Positions 1 to 11,884 are shown, numbered from the stretch's first letter. The stretch: DNA of 64,000 nt from Oncomelania hupensis (GCA_036898135.1 CM072521.1:67679452-67743451), one strand, 5' to 3'. Notes: generated by a model not told the origin, from the letters alone. Translations and numbers: made by a program.

Positions 1-143
1 GAAGAAGAAGAAGAAGTTGAAGAATAAAATTTTGAGGCACTACATTCTAAACTGAATCGGTGACGGGGTACGTGTATGTCTGTGAGACGTGAGTTTCTTT
101 CTTAGTGACGTGTTTCGATGTTATACGTAAAAGAAGAAGGAAG

Positions 144-210
<67 letters not shown>

Positions 211-301
211 TAATGTAGCGGTCCGCATGAATTTTTGTAACGGTTGACTACCGTCGTACGACTAAGTATAAAACTAAGCTATTGCAGAACTGAATGTCGA
301 A
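1..301. repeat. (GAA)n edge, (GA)n microsatellite and unassigned DNA
   Basis: A short GAA run opens the window and a (GA)n tract occupies about 149-198. The rest, up to the SINE, shows no coding potential or recognisable repeat. Confidence 0.8.
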
Positions 302-495
302 GGGGCCGGGTAGCTCAGTTGGTAAGAGCGTCTTGCTAGTAACCGAAAGGTCGCTGGTTCGAATCCCGGATTGGTCAACGTGTGATCATATTATTTTCCC
401 CTTACCAACAACTGGCCCGCTGGTGTCAGTATAAATCGGTCCAGTAGTCACCTATATGCGAAAGTGTCGTGTGACTATAATCTACAAACAACAAC
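298..495 (+). mobile_element. tRNA-derived SINE, family 1, copy 1
   Basis: The head is tRNA-like: box A TAGCTCAGTTGG at 310-321 and box B GGTTCGAATCC near 356-366, which together form a type 2 RNA polymerase III promoter. The body of about 130 bp ends in a CAA-rich tail. The 10-bp sequence AACTGAATGT occurs at 288-297 and again at 496-505, so the insertion is bounded by a target-site duplication. The same element recurs at 20574-20774 (minus), 43796-43979 (plus) and 57301-57499 (plus), which makes it a dispersed SINE and not a tRNA gene. Like all SINEs it would depend on a partner LINE for reverse transcription; the partner is not evident from its tail. Confidence 0.9.
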
Positions 496-505
496 AACTG
501 AATGT

Positions 506-1170
506 ATAGGTTCTCACCTCCGTGGAACCACCCACCGATGGCTCTTCTTCAGAGAGCAGATTCACCTTTACATGACATTACATGATTATTGCTTTAGGTC
601 CAGCGGACTCTACCGAGCCAACTCAGGAGCATCACACAGATTCACCTGCGAATCTTGTTACCTGTCAACATCATAACCCACTTAAGTCCATGTTTTATCT
701 CCTTGCTTCACCACGGCCTTTTTGAAGATACCCGTTTTAGTCTGCAGATTTTCACTTGACGTTTGTGTCGACTTTAGTCGTGGAAAAAGATATCCGTGAT
801 GGAAATATGGACCATGTTACATGAATCAAATAGTTAACATTGCCAATTTCAGATATTGCCACTTCTGACGGAGGTTTTAACAATGTTCGTGCTTAGGTGA
901 CTTTTTAATACTGTGCGTTCGCCGGATATTAAATACAGTGTTTGATCCTCTCATAATGTGGTCAATACTTCTTTAGTAAATTAACGTCCACGGACACAGA
1001 GCGTATAGGGGAATAACGTCAATACTTAAAGTATGTTCTCTGGTTATATAGTTTGGTATGGGTGTTTTCTGTGCCGCTCCGTGGGTGTGTAACTTCGGAG
1101 GATGTTGAATGCGTGCATATATAATATTTTATTAGGTAGGTGTGTGGGTGTGTGTGTGTGAGTGTATTGT
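506..1170. other. unassigned DNA
   Basis: No ORF with recognisable content, no clear inverted repeat and no tandem array seen. A GT-rich stretch lies near 1138-1165. Confidence 0.5.
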
Positions 1171-1235
1171 AAAGCGCGTTGAGCATTTATATGAAAACGC
1201 GCTATATTAAATATACATTATTATTATTATTATTG
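1171..1235 (+). mobile_element. L2-type 3' tail remnant running into (ATT)n
   Basis: The sequence has the hairpin-like pair AAAGCGCG...CGCGCTATATTAAA followed directly by ATT repeats. This matches the 3' terminus of the L2-type LINE at 37205-37270 in form (GCGCTTTG...GCGCTATACAAA followed by ATT repeats). It is either the end of a 5'-truncated LINE or of a SINE that borrowed this tail. Confidence 0.65.
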
Positions 1236-4192
1236 TATGTGTGCATAATTTTTGCGAGAATTTTCTCTTAACTTGGTGTCGGAGCGTTTAAAACGTGGAA
1301 TAATATAGCAGCGACATCAATTATCTGTTTTAGAATAGATGCACATGAGCCCAATTAATGATTAATTCTACCAACATCGTTCTGCCAAATATAGTAATTA
1401 AGTGTGAGAACCATTGACATAAGGACATAAACACACACACACACACAAACACACACCTACATATGCACACACACATGCATACACGCACGCTCGCTCGCAC
1501 GGCACGTCGCCTACCGGTTTGGTAATTTCATTTCCTTTGGGCTTGTTTTAAGCGTCCTTCCAATCCGTGTCTCGGCGTATCCAAACTAGCGTTTCATTTG
1601 TGTTGGCAAGGGCGGCCGAGCCTTTGATCTGTAGATCTAATATTGTGCGGTGAAAAGCGACAGTGGGCCTTCAGCGGTTAACAGAAAGTAGGTAGTGGGA
1701 CTAACAAGGGTTGAGGACCCCTGTCACCTTCGTTCAGACGCCTGATTGCTGGTGGACGGGTTGAGAACCTCTCCTCACCACTATAGTTTGGTGTGCTCAG
1801 TGTGATCATTACAGCGGTCTAAGACAGCTAACAGGGCAGTGATAGATTTACTCCCACTACCCGTTCAACTTTCAAGTGCTTGTCTTGACAGACCTCTCAC
1901 GTTGTAGGTTCCTTCATTTGGACCTGTACATACTTTCCTATGCAAGCAGTGACCGTTTCTAGTTCATTTCATTGTAAACAGTTTGGCTGTAGAAAAAAGA
2001 GGGGCAAATGACTGCCGGATTGAGAGTTCCATTCGTCCGTAACGCTCATACCTTAGGGCATTTAAACATTGTTCTCCGTCCCTGTTTATGTTTTAGATAA
2101 TGGTGTAAAATAACAGTCTTGTGAACAAATGTGAAATGAAATGATGGAAGTATAAATTTGATTGAATTGAATCAACCTCTTGTTTTGTTGTGTTCATTAA
2201 AAGAAAAAGAACTTTATTATTACAACTAGTGCATTGAAAGTTTGAACTTCTCTTGTTAGATAATATAGGTTTGTGAATCAGAACAGAACTTCTGGGTTGT
2301 TTTTTTCTCCGTTGAGCCTTGCATGTGCATACTCGTGTGTTCATGCGCATTCAAAGACTCGTGTCTTAAAGAATGTTTGCTAGGCAGTTCGCTGTTCATT
2401 ACAGTTAATAAAACAGCTTCACTGCCTTTATGCAGATTTCAGGCAATGGAACTTGCGAGTTCTTTGGGATTAATTTTCTTCATTTACACTGCATTGCTTG
2501 TGCATGTCTTATTCATTTCACGGCAGGAAATCGTGTTTTTGTTTGAGTTAAGAACAGTGTCATTGCCTTTGAGTGCAAGTATTTTAACTTGGTGCGATTA
2601 TTTAAGGACACTGGGATTAAATTTCCTTCTTTGCTAATGCATTGCTTGGGTACGCAGAGGTTATGTCTTGCAGATTTCAGTAAAGGAATATTTGCTTTGC
2701 AATTCACTGTTAATTAAAGTTAATTTCAGCATCCCTATTGCCTTTATAATGCACATATATAATAATAATATTATTGTTTTTAAAAGCACGCTTCCTCCCT
2801 TTAGAAAAATGGAAGCGCGGTACAATGTCAAGCAAATTTTATAATAAAATAATACACGTTTGAAGTAAAATAAAGTTGTGTCTTCATATATTTGGGATTC
2901 AGATTCGTTAATTAATTTCGACTACTGTGTAACGACTTGTGTATGCTGCGACTGTGTCTTGTAAATTTAACTGAAATTAGTTTCATTTTGCAAATCTGAG
3001 TTTAATGTTCATTGTGTGGAAGAATCGCTTTATTTTTCCAGTTTTGGAGTTCTTCGTTTGTTTTTGTTGTGCGTAGCCTACTATCAGAAACAACTCCAAT
3101 TCCATCCCCTTTGGAGCGCCGGGGTTTTCTGTATAAATTGTATCTCCACTTTGTGGAAATGTAGTGCTTTAAATCACCACCGTTTCTTTCATTCTCATTT
3201 GTTCTTTCTTTTTCCTACGCTGTTCTATCAATCTATACCCTTCTTCGCTAGACCAGTAACCTACCTTTTTTTTTTCCCAGTTCTTTCAATCTTCTTCATC
3301 ACGAGTTATGCTTATTGGAATAGCATCTTTCAGAAAACCGTACAGTGATGTGATTATTAGCAGAAAGGTGGATTAGAGTGTCAAACAAGCATGTTGCTGT
3401 TTACTTGGACCACACTTCGTAACTGAGACTGTCCCAGCCACACGTTGGTCTCTCCCCTAGTGATACGCTGTGTGTACTTGTAGCTTTCCCAGTTCGTTCC
3501 ATCTTCTTCTTCAGCATATGCTGCGCGTATTTGAATGTGGAAGTGTCAATGAGAAGGGGTAAGGTCTGCGAGGAAGGTAGGGACTAGGGGAGTCGTCCTC
3601 TCCCTTCCCCCACCCCTCCACACACTCCTTCCTTCGCCTCCCCCTACCTTTTTCATTCACTCCCTGGACTTTTGTCTTTTATTCCGTTTCAGTTGCCGTT
3701 CCTAAAGTTGGGCTAACTGCCAGCTACGTTAAGTCGTGAAACACCGAGTACACAATGTGACAGTATCGCGTCTGCCATTATATTCTATTATCTGCACAAT
3801 TCTGTCTCCATTGTCCACACAATGTCCTGCTACATCTGGACTCAATGATTGTCCCTCCTAGTAATAGATCGACCCATGTTCTTTAAAAACAGTCAGTTAA
3901 GGAAGTACTCGAACTCTGCTTAGCTTTTATTCTTCTGACATTCAGCATGCAGTGTGTCTTAAGAAAGAGTTACAGAGTTGAGGAAGTGTTCTTGCTCTGT
4001 GTTTATTTCTTTTCTGCTTGAACTTAAGCAGTGTGCCTTAGCGAAGCTTTAAGTTGTTTTTTTTTTAAAGTGCTTTAGCTTTGTGCTACTTACTCCGTGT
4101 GTTTAACCGATGTGCCATATCGCCAGTGGGGAAGGGTGTGGGAGGGGTGTAAATGTTAAACTTCAAGGTATTTCCCACGACTACATTTAAGT
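1236..4192. other. unassigned non-coding DNA
   Basis: An (AC)n tract lies at about 1432-1475. Around 2380-2740 there are two diverged stretches sharing phrases such as GCATTGCTTG and TGCAGATTTCAG, suggesting an old duplication of roughly 250-300 bp. About 3100-3260 resembles 19615-19710 plus 20310-20357 (TTCTGTATAAAT, GTGCTTTAAAT, TAGACCAGT), so it belongs to a dispersed repeat. ORFs of 70-110 codons here show no family signature. Confidence 0.5.
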
Positions 4193-4201
4193 GGACCCTG
4201 C

Positions 4202-4501
4202 GAAAAGGTAAAAGCTAAAGGTAGTCTCATAGCCTTGTGGCCGTAGGGGAGCGTGATTTTGGAGCTCACACTTATCTTGGGCCAGCGTAATGAGGGTGAT
4301 GCCCATATCTCTCCCTCGCTGCTTTACCTTCCCCACCCTTAAGAGAGTAGGTACTCAGTCACAATTGAGTCAACTGGGGGCGTTGTTATTTGTCGCTTCA
4401 CGTTTTGCGGTCACCCATCCAAGTGCTAACCGCACTGGACGGTGCTTAACTTGCGACACAGTAGCGAGTGCTCCAACCACTGCGCTATCCGACACCCTCG
4501 G
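4202..4501 (-). mobile_element. dimeric tRNA/5S-derived SINE
   Basis: On the minus strand the element begins at about 4500 with a tRNA-like start containing TAGCGCAGTGGTTGGAGCAC (about 4466-4499). It then continues into a segment matching the 3' half of 5S rRNA: AAGTTAAGCACC, GGTTAGCACTTGGATGGG and TGACCGC at about 4408-4455, which covers the internal element and box C of the 5S promoter. A body of about 200 bp follows. The 9-bp word GGACCCTGC flanks it at 4193-4201 and 4502-4510. I see a fusion of a tRNA 5' part to a 5S 3' part. The alternative, a plain 5S-derived SINE with a coincidental box A, is less likely given the close match. The 94-codon plus-strand ORF here is a shadow. Confidence 0.75.
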
Positions 4502-4994
4502 GGACCCTGCAGTTTCGTTGGAAGTGTGTGCACATGTTTCGATTGAATTTATTGATTTTATTTTTTCTCAATAAATATTTTATGCCAACGTTGTGCTACG
4601 AAATGCCCTTTGCACACCTAACTCGGTGCTGACGACTGATAGTTCAACCAATGCGCAGGTTACAAAGCAAAGACTGTCGCCAAAGGCATGGTGAACGTGG
4701 CGTTCTGTTATCAAGCTCATGTTAGGCGGACCACACATGTTATTACAAACACTCGGGTTGTCTCGCCCAAGGAAGCGGAACTGGAGTGAAATGGCAGCAT
4801 CTTCAATACAAAACGTGTGATCTTACCTTGACAGTTATGAGGGCTTTTTAACATTTCTTTTACAATACTTATCAGATGCTGTCCTCTTGGTGATCAAGGG
4901 AAAGCTAGGAAAGATCCATCTCCCTATATTTCGGTTGCTAGTGGCTTTAAGGTTGTGGAATTTTGCCACAGATCTCTGTACAGATAGCCATTTT
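4502..4994. other. unassigned DNA
   Basis: No recognisable gene or repeat apart from the SINE target duplication at 4502-4510. Confidence 0.45.
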
Positions 4995-5210
4995 GCTGTG
5001 TTGTCAGCTCGTCAGTGTATCAGCTGGACACGATATAGGTATTACGATCGTCTTCAAGTCATTGTGTATGTTATCAGCTCGTCAGTTTATCACCTGGGCA
5101 TGATATGAGGTATTACGGCCGTCTTCAAGTCATTTTGCTGTGTTGTCAGCTCATCAGTGTATCAGCTGGACATGATATAGGTATTACCATCGTCTTCAAA
5201 TCATTGTGTG
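4995..5210 (+). repeat. three-copy tandem repeat of about 70 bp
   Basis: Three diverged copies share TCAGCTCGTCAGT, GATATAGGTATTAC and CGTCTTCAAGTCATT. Copies start near 5004, 5072 and 5145. Confidence 0.8.
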
Positions 5211-5991
5211 TGTGCACAATACCACATGGGGTTGCTGATATCTAGAACGAATCGTAGAGCTGGACGATCGATGGGCGTACGCACTGCACGTGCTGCTTTA
5301 ATATTTAAAACTGAATAAAACTACGGGTATTCTTAAACTTAAAGGATAATGCGGTGAAAGATGAGATTCAAATTCAGCATGACTTGTTAATGTTCGATAA
5401 AAATGTTATGGGTATTACGAGATGTGAAGTTGTTTCATATCGTGTTCAAAGACAATGAATTCGTATCTTTTGCTTTTTCAAAGTAATTTGTTTTACAATT
5501 AGATTGATTAAGCTTGGGAGCACTGCAATTCAAGATAAAGTTCAACACAGCTAACATTGTAGACCTTTATGTGAATACGTATGTGAGTACCCGCCTGGGG
5601 TGGTGGTGGTGATGTTTCATTCCATGCTGAAAGACTGTGCAGTTCTCCTTTTTATAATGGATGGGCCAAACTGTTTATACCACTAGATTTAGTTAGGATT
5701 GTGGTACAACATGAGGTTCAAAATGAACTTGAATCGTGAAATAGAACCTGTATTGGAGTACGATTACCCACCGGGAGGGGAGACGTTGGATATTGTGCTC
5801 AAAGACTACCACAAGGTCTTTGCTGTGTTAAGGTGATCATGTTAGGCAATTTGGAATTTACCAAGGAGTACAGGTGAGGTGCAGAATGATGTTCCAGGAG
5901 AGAGAGTCTTACGTTAGGCTGACGGCCGCCTACAAACTGTCCCAGCAAAATCTTGTGGTAAGTAGCATTAATTCTTCTTCTTCTTCTTCTT

Positions 5992-6022
<31 letters not shown>

Positions 6023-6073
6023 AGGAAAAAATCAGCAGCTAATAATCTGAATGTGCATATTAGAATCGGCAAT

Positions 6074-6119
<46 letters not shown>

Positions 6120-6605
6120 CACACACCCGCACACACATTCTGTCTGTCTGTCTCTGACTCTGTCTCGGTCTCTGTCTCTCTCTCTGTCTCTCTCTCTCTT
6201 TCTCTCTCTCTCTTTCTCTCTAGTATTGTGGTGTTTTTTTTAAAAATAATATTGTTTTACTCTGTTAAATATTTTTTGTTTTATCTATTTCTTTCTATAT
6301 ATTTTATATAAATGTTTTATTTTGTGTGCGTATTTTTTCCCACTCGCGCGACGCATCTTGGAGTCCGTTTGTTCATTATCCACGCTGTATGTAATATTGT
6401 ATGCAATTGCGAAAGGGGTGTGGCCTAAAGCAATAAACCAGCCAGTCAGTCTCTCTCTCTCTCTCTCTTGGCTTTGTAGGTCAAGCACGTCCCGTGACGG
6501 ACAGGGGCAGGCTGTCCGGGAAGAGCAAGCGTGCGTGCATTTATTATGCAAATGCTGCACTGAAACAAAGTCGCCCCCCTGCATTCCTGTCATCCCACTA
6601 CCTTG
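5211..6605. other. unassigned DNA with microsatellites
   Basis: (TTC)n at 5972-6020, (AC)n at about 6077-6115 and a TC/TGTC-rich tract at about 6140-6222. A shorter TC run lies near 6450-6468. No gene recognised; the 100-codon ORFs here run through low-complexity sequence. Confidence 0.6.
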
Positions 6606-7210
6606 TGTTACACTCCGTTTGATGTTGGTGTTTCCTATCAGTATCTGATTCAGCCCCGATGCTTGAATTCCTGATAGTTGTGTAACTCAGATTCGTTTAT
6701 TCACGCAGCCCGCTCAATCAGCATACAAGTCACAAAGTCGACGTATGAAGTTTTCCACTTTTATTCAGCATACATCAACAACTGCATACAATTCTCAACT
6801 CAACTCAACAACAACTTCACAAAACACACGGAGCATCGAATATATAATTTTTTTTCTCCTTCGGGATGACGACAGGTTGTTCTAGAAAATGACGCATTAC
6901 AACCAACCAATCAGAATTAAAGATCGTCATCACTGACTTACGTCATACTTCTCTCTTCCTGCCAAAAGAATGTTCTCCATTATCTACGACCATCAAGAAA
7001 CTTCGATCGATAGTAAACAAACAGATCCAGAAACTTCTCCAGTAATATCGACTAACGCAAATTATCAACGTTATACAAAGCCTCTCCTAACAACAATGCA
7101 AACTCAAATCAAAGGTAAATAAACTCCATTATTGAATACTTTGCAAAACGAAACGATTAGATCTATCGTGCGCGCTTCCGACGTACTACCATTCGCGTTT
7201 CAACGTAACA
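6606..7210 (-). repeat. 3' LTR
   Basis: This 605-bp copy matches 12414-13018 over its full length without any difference I can find. On the minus strand it follows the RNase H coding end and a short polypurine tract. Short terminal inverted repeats TGTTAC/GTAACA give the usual TG...CA ends. Confidence 0.95.
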
Positions 7211-7415
7211 TAACCCCCCACTCAAGAAGAAATTTACCCAATTTCTTTCAACAACGTTGAAACGTAATGCACAAAGTTCAGAATTAAAACTTATTTCAGA
7301 CTGTCTGAACACTGTCAATGTTCTCAGCTCATTCACACAGAGTCAATGGTTTTCATCTTCAAATCTGTCTGGATATTGTCAATGTTCACAGTTTATCTAC
7401 ACGGTCAATGTTTTT

Positions 7416-10400
7416 TTACTCACACACTCTGCTGAGGAAGTCCGCACCAACATTGTCTGATCCTTTGATAGATTCTACTCGCATGTTAAAGTTCTGCAAG
7501 TACATAGCCCATCCCATGATGCGACTGTTCACAAACTTGGCAGAGTTCAAGTAAGTTAGCGGCTTGTGATCAGTCTGTAGCACGAACTTCACTCCTTGAA
7601 GGTACAGTTCGAACTTCCGGATTCCCCATATGATGGCAAGGCACTCTTTCTCCATGGTCGAGTAATTTTTCTCAGCCCTGGACAGCTTCTTGCTGGCGTA
7701 ACTGACCGGAAATAGTTTTCCTTCGTGCTCTTGCATCAGTATGGCGCCGATGCCTTCGTCCGCTGCGTCTGTCCTTAAGACGAATTCCTTGGAAGTATCG
7801 GGCAGTCGTAGCACCGGATCCTTCGAAAGGAGGTCGCGCACAGTCTAGTATGCCCTCTCCTGAGACGGTCCCCACTGCACTTGGTTTGGACAGCCTTTCC
7901 GCACCAGGTCCGACAAAGGTGCTGTGATGGCTGAGTAGTTCGGTACGAACTCCCTATAATACCCAGCCAATCCCAGGAAAGATCGTACTTGCTTCTTTGT
8001 TTGGGGACGTGGAGCGTTCAGAATTTTGGTGACGTTTTCTAGCAGAAGCCCCTTTTGTCCTTCTTTCAACGAATGGACGATAAAGTCGACGTTGTCAGTC
8101 CCCAGAATGCACTTACTGGGTCTCACGGTCAGGTTAGCTTCTGTTAGACGGTGAAACAGCTCCCTCAAGGTCTGCAGATGCTCTTCCCAGGTGCGAGTGT
8201 GGACCAGCAGGTCGTCCCAGTAACACACGACATTGTCCATCCCATTGAGCATCTTCCTCATTCCTCTCTTTAGGGTAGCTCCGCTGTTGACCATGCCAAA
8301 AGGCATCCTTAGGCACTCGTACGTCCCATCAGGAGTTATGAAAGCAGTCTTTGGTATGTCCTGTTGACGCACGGGGACTTGCCAATAACCCTTGCTGAGG
8401 TCAATCTTTGAGAAGATTTTACTCCCCGATAGTTGGCGGAAGAGGTCTGCTGCGGTAGGCATCGGCTCAGGGTCGAAGACGGTGATCTTATTAACCTTCC
8501 TGTAGTCGATGCATACTCTGTTGCTGCCGTCCTTCTTCTTCACGACCACGACAGGGGACGCGTAGGGGGAACTGGACTCCCTGATGATGCCCATCTTCAG
8601 CATCTCATCGATGTCCTTCTTCAAGGATTCGCGGGCCTTGAAGGGGATCGGAAAGGGTTTTGATCGAACGGGAATATTTGAAGTGAGGTGGACTTCATGT
8701 TCGACCAAAGTCGTAGAGCCTGGGACATCGCTGAAGCTATGGGGAAACTCGCCCATAAGGTCCCTGAGCTCAATCTTTTGACCTTCCGTCAAGCGTGGTT
8801 CTAGCTTAACATCATTGATGCCTTCTTTGCTGTGGAAGTCTCCAAGTTCCAACAGTTCCTCGCTGTCAAAGCTGTTATCGATCTCAGCTGCTGTTGCTGC
8901 ATGCACAGTCTCTGATGGCCTTTCCACGTACAGCTTAAGGAGGTTGGCGTGGTATGTCTTGGAATGCTGGCCGACCTTCACCTTGTAGTCGTTGATCCCC
9001 ACCACGGTCTCCACTTCGTACGGGCCTTTCCACTGCATCAGCAATTTATTGTGATCAGTAGGTAGCAGCACCAGCACTTTGTTGCCAGGTTTAAACTTCC
9101 TGCTCACAGCCCTACGATCGTAGTAGTGCTTTCCACAGTCTTGGGACTTCTTCAGGTTTTCTCTGGCTATCTCGAGAGTCTGCTCCAGCTTCTCTCGTAG
9201 CTCAAACACGTACTGGTAACTGTTCTTCACCTCTGGGGTGTCCACTTCCTTCGTCCACAGTTCTTTTAGGATGTGCATCGGCCCTCTGATAGTTCTTCCG
9301 TACAGCAGCTCGAACGGAGAAAAGCCGGTGGACTCCTGCGGTACTTCTCTGTAGGCGAAAAGTAGGGCGTTGATGTAGCGATGCCATTGTCTGGGCTGCT
9401 CGCTGCACAGTTTCTTCAGGGTGGACTTCAGCGTAGCATTGAACTTTTCGACAAGCCCGTTGCACATCGGATGGTAGGGAGTCGTAGTCAAATGCCGGAT
9501 GCTCAGCAGTCTGTTGACCTCCTGCATGCAGTCAGAGACGAACTGCATCCCGAGGTCTGTCAGAATTTCTTCAGGCACTCCAAGTCTGCTGAACATGTCC
9601 ACCAGCGCCTCTGCAACAGTTTCAGTGTCAATCTTCTTCAGAGGCACTGCTTCTGGGTACCGAGTCGCATAGTCCACTAAAGTCAGTACCCACCGATGAC
9701 CTTCTTCACTCGGAGGTCTTATTTCGCCGATTAAGTCTAAGGCCACCCTCTTGAAAGGTCGGTCGATCAGAGGCATCCTCTGCATAGGCACTTTCGGGAC
9801 CCTTCCTCGAGGTATGGTCTTCTGGCAAATGTCACATGATCGGCAGAAACGGCTGACGTCCGCATGAAGTCCTGGCCAGTAGAACACCGCCTGGATTCTA
9901 TCCGACGTCTTCTTGAAACCCAGGTGACCTCCCATGATTGAGTCATGCGGTACTTCCATCACCTGGCGCCTTAGGGGTAACGGTACCAATACTTGACGTA
10001 GTGGTTTCCCTCCGTTGACCCTCGGGTGCTGGAAGATTCGATACAGGATCTTGGCCTTCACCTCAAAGTAGACCGTACCACTGCCTTTGGTCACGTGGTC
10101 TTGGCGGTTCCTGTACTTGTTTAAAGTGCTATCAGCTTCCTGGAGCTGGATCAGCTTATCTCTGTCCACGATGGCAGCTTTGGAGTTGTCGGCGACCTTC
10201 AGTGGCGTAGACGTCTTGTCTCTCTTGGCCTGGGCCCTGGTAGTAACAGCACCGACGATCTCTGGTCGGCAGGGCTGAGCCGGAGTAGCCACATTGTCCC
10301 GTAGCAGCTCTGAAAGGTCTCCATCGGGAAATGGCAATGGATCCTCCTCCACAACTTCGACGCGTTGGGTTGAGGCAGGACTCCATTCTGGATCGGGGTC

Positions 10401-10979
10401 GTCGGGTCGTCTCGCGCCGTCGATATTCCCGATCATCAAATCATACAGCGGCTTCTTCAGGCAAACCGCTTCGACTTCGCCTATGTAGAAAGGGGTGTTG
10501 ACATGAATTTTTGCAACTGGCGCTTTCACACATTTGCTGTCGGCCATGAGTGTCCATTTAGAATCGCCAGTGAATTGTTCTTTAGCGATTAGGTCTTCTC
10601 TGACGATGACCCCACTGCAGCCAGAGTCTCTTAGAACAGTCACTTCATGATTTCCGACGCGTCCCTTTGAAACAGGCATGTTCTGGACGGTCACAGCTGC
10701 GCTGGCGACGACGGGGATGGATTTTCCGTTGGCAAGGAGAAGTTGGCCATCGGTTATGCACTCTTGCACGTCCGCGGGAGTAGCTGCGCGCTCGGTCTCA
10801 CTCGGAAGAATGACGCTCCCGCCGCACACTTGATGGTCAGATCTACTGGATTGCCGTTGATTGGAGAACCGCCTCTGCCGGTTGCCCGCCGCTGCATTGT
10901 CCGTACTGCCCCGCTGTCCGCTACTTTTGTTTTGAGGACAGTTAGCCGCTCTGTGGTCTGTAGCGTTGCAGGTGAAACA
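7416..10979 (-). CDS. Gmr1-like pol: zinc knuckle-protease-integrase-RT-RNase H, one nonsense codon
   Basis: The frame opens with a CCHC zinc knuckle at 10938-10979 (C-x2-C-x4-H-x4-C). Numbering from the codon at 10829, the order is: retropepsin-like DSG at 68-70; integrase HHCC zinc finger (H295, H302, C332, C335); DDE core D365, D425, E461 with 35 residues between the last two; GPY/F-type module at 599-620 (WKGPYEVETVVG); then RT with KIDLSKGYWQ (808-817), MPFGMVNSG (842-850) and the catalytic box YWDD (870-873). A TAG at 7845-7847 cuts the frame just after the RT. RNase H continues in the same frame to 7416 with TDAADEG, EKECLA and TDHKPL. Without that stop, pol would be a single reading frame. 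The product would process the polyprotein, copy the RNA and integrate the cDNA. The stop looks like a single substitution in a young copy. Confidence 0.93.
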
Positions 10980-11880
10980 GCCTCTTGAATGCCCTTCCCT
11001 GAGGTGGCGTGGAGTCCGTCTGTTTCTGGCTCGTCTGGCTCCCCTGGATCTGGTTCACATGGTTTCCAGTCTTCTGAAAATGTTTCGTCGCGCTGGGTGG
11101 CCCCAGGGTCTTCCCATGAGCGATGAGATATCTTTCAGCAGCCTCAGTCACATCTTTAAGCGTCTGCAGCTTTTGTTCTTCTAAGTGGGTCGCTAGGTCC
11201 TTGTGACAGGCATTGAGAAATTGTTCCTTCACGATCAGGTCATGGAGACTGTCGTAAGACTTCCTTTCGCCTGATAATTCCACCCACTTGTGTAGATATG
11301 ACGACAGGCGCTCCACAAACTGCTTTGGCGTCTCGTCTGACTTAGGCCGGCATTCACGGAAGCGTTTACGGTAGCCCTTCTCTGTAAAGTTGTAGCACTG
11401 CAATAGGGCCTCTTTCAAGACGTCGTAGTCTTTAGCGTCATCGTCCGACAATCTGGTGTAGACGTCGAGTGCTTGCCCCGTCAGAAGTGCACTTAGTCGA
11501 ATCGCCCAGTCTTGAGGTTGCCAGTTAGAGCTTTTGGCAAACCTTTCAAATCTCGCCAAATAACTGTTGATCTGGTCCTTCCCGTCGACGAACGCCGGCA
11601 ATTTTGGAGCTTTGTTGTCACTGATAACTTGTGGCGCATTCTGCTGTTGCTGGATGCGCGTCATTTCTAGCTGGAACTCAAGACGCTTCAGCTCGAATTC
11701 TCTGTCTTTTTCTTGTCGCTGCTCTTCTCTTTCTTGACGCCGCTCTTCTAATTCTCTTTCTTCTCGGCGACGTTGTTCTTCTAATTCTCGTTCTTGTATT
11801 CTCTCCTGGGACTTGACGTACTCCGTCAGCTGTTTGCCTTTCAGATTCAGTGCAATCCCTTTCTGCCAGAAGTCAGCCAT
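10942..11880 (-). CDS. Gag polyprotein with SCAN-like capsid
   Basis: The first in-frame ATG on the minus strand is at 11880 (MADFWQKG), in a good context with A at -3 and G at +4. Codons upstream of it are open but have no ATG. The product is about 312 residues. Residues about 25-85 are Glu/Arg/Gln-rich and probably form a coiled coil. A capsid segment follows, with PKLPAFVDG, INSYLARFERFA, ALLTGQALDVYTRL and TPKQFVERLSSYLHKW. This resembles the Gmr1-type capsid from which the vertebrate SCAN domain is thought to derive. The stop at 10942-10944 lies inside the zinc knuckle, which is read in the +1 frame. So capsid and nucleocapsid are split here, either by a programmed frameshift or by a one-base lesion in this copy. 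Confidence 0.88.
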   Translation of the reverse strand: MADFWQKGIALNLKGKQLTEYVKSQERIQERELEEQRRREERELEERRQEREEQRQEKDREFELKRLEFQLEMTRIQQQQNAPQVISDNKAPKLPAFVDGKDQINSYLARFERFAKSSNWQPQDWAIRLSALLTGQALDVYTRLSDDDAKDYDVLKEALLQCYNFTEKGYRKRFRECRPKSDETPKQFVERLSSYLHKWVELSGERKSYDSLHDLIVKEQFLNACHKDLATHLEEQKLQTLKDVTEAAERYLIAHGKTLGPPSATKHFQKTGNHVNQIQGSQTSQKQTDSTPPQGRAFKRLFHLQRYRPQSG

Positions 11881-11884
11881 CTTG

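Noticed and set aside
302..374. tRNA gene call at the SINE heads (also 20700, 43800, 57304 and 51815)
   Set aside because: Box A and box B are present, but each is followed by a conserved non-tRNA body and most copies have target duplications. They are SINEs.
4290..4574. 94-codon ORF
   Set aside because: It is antisense to the tRNA/5S SINE, so its peptide has no independent support.
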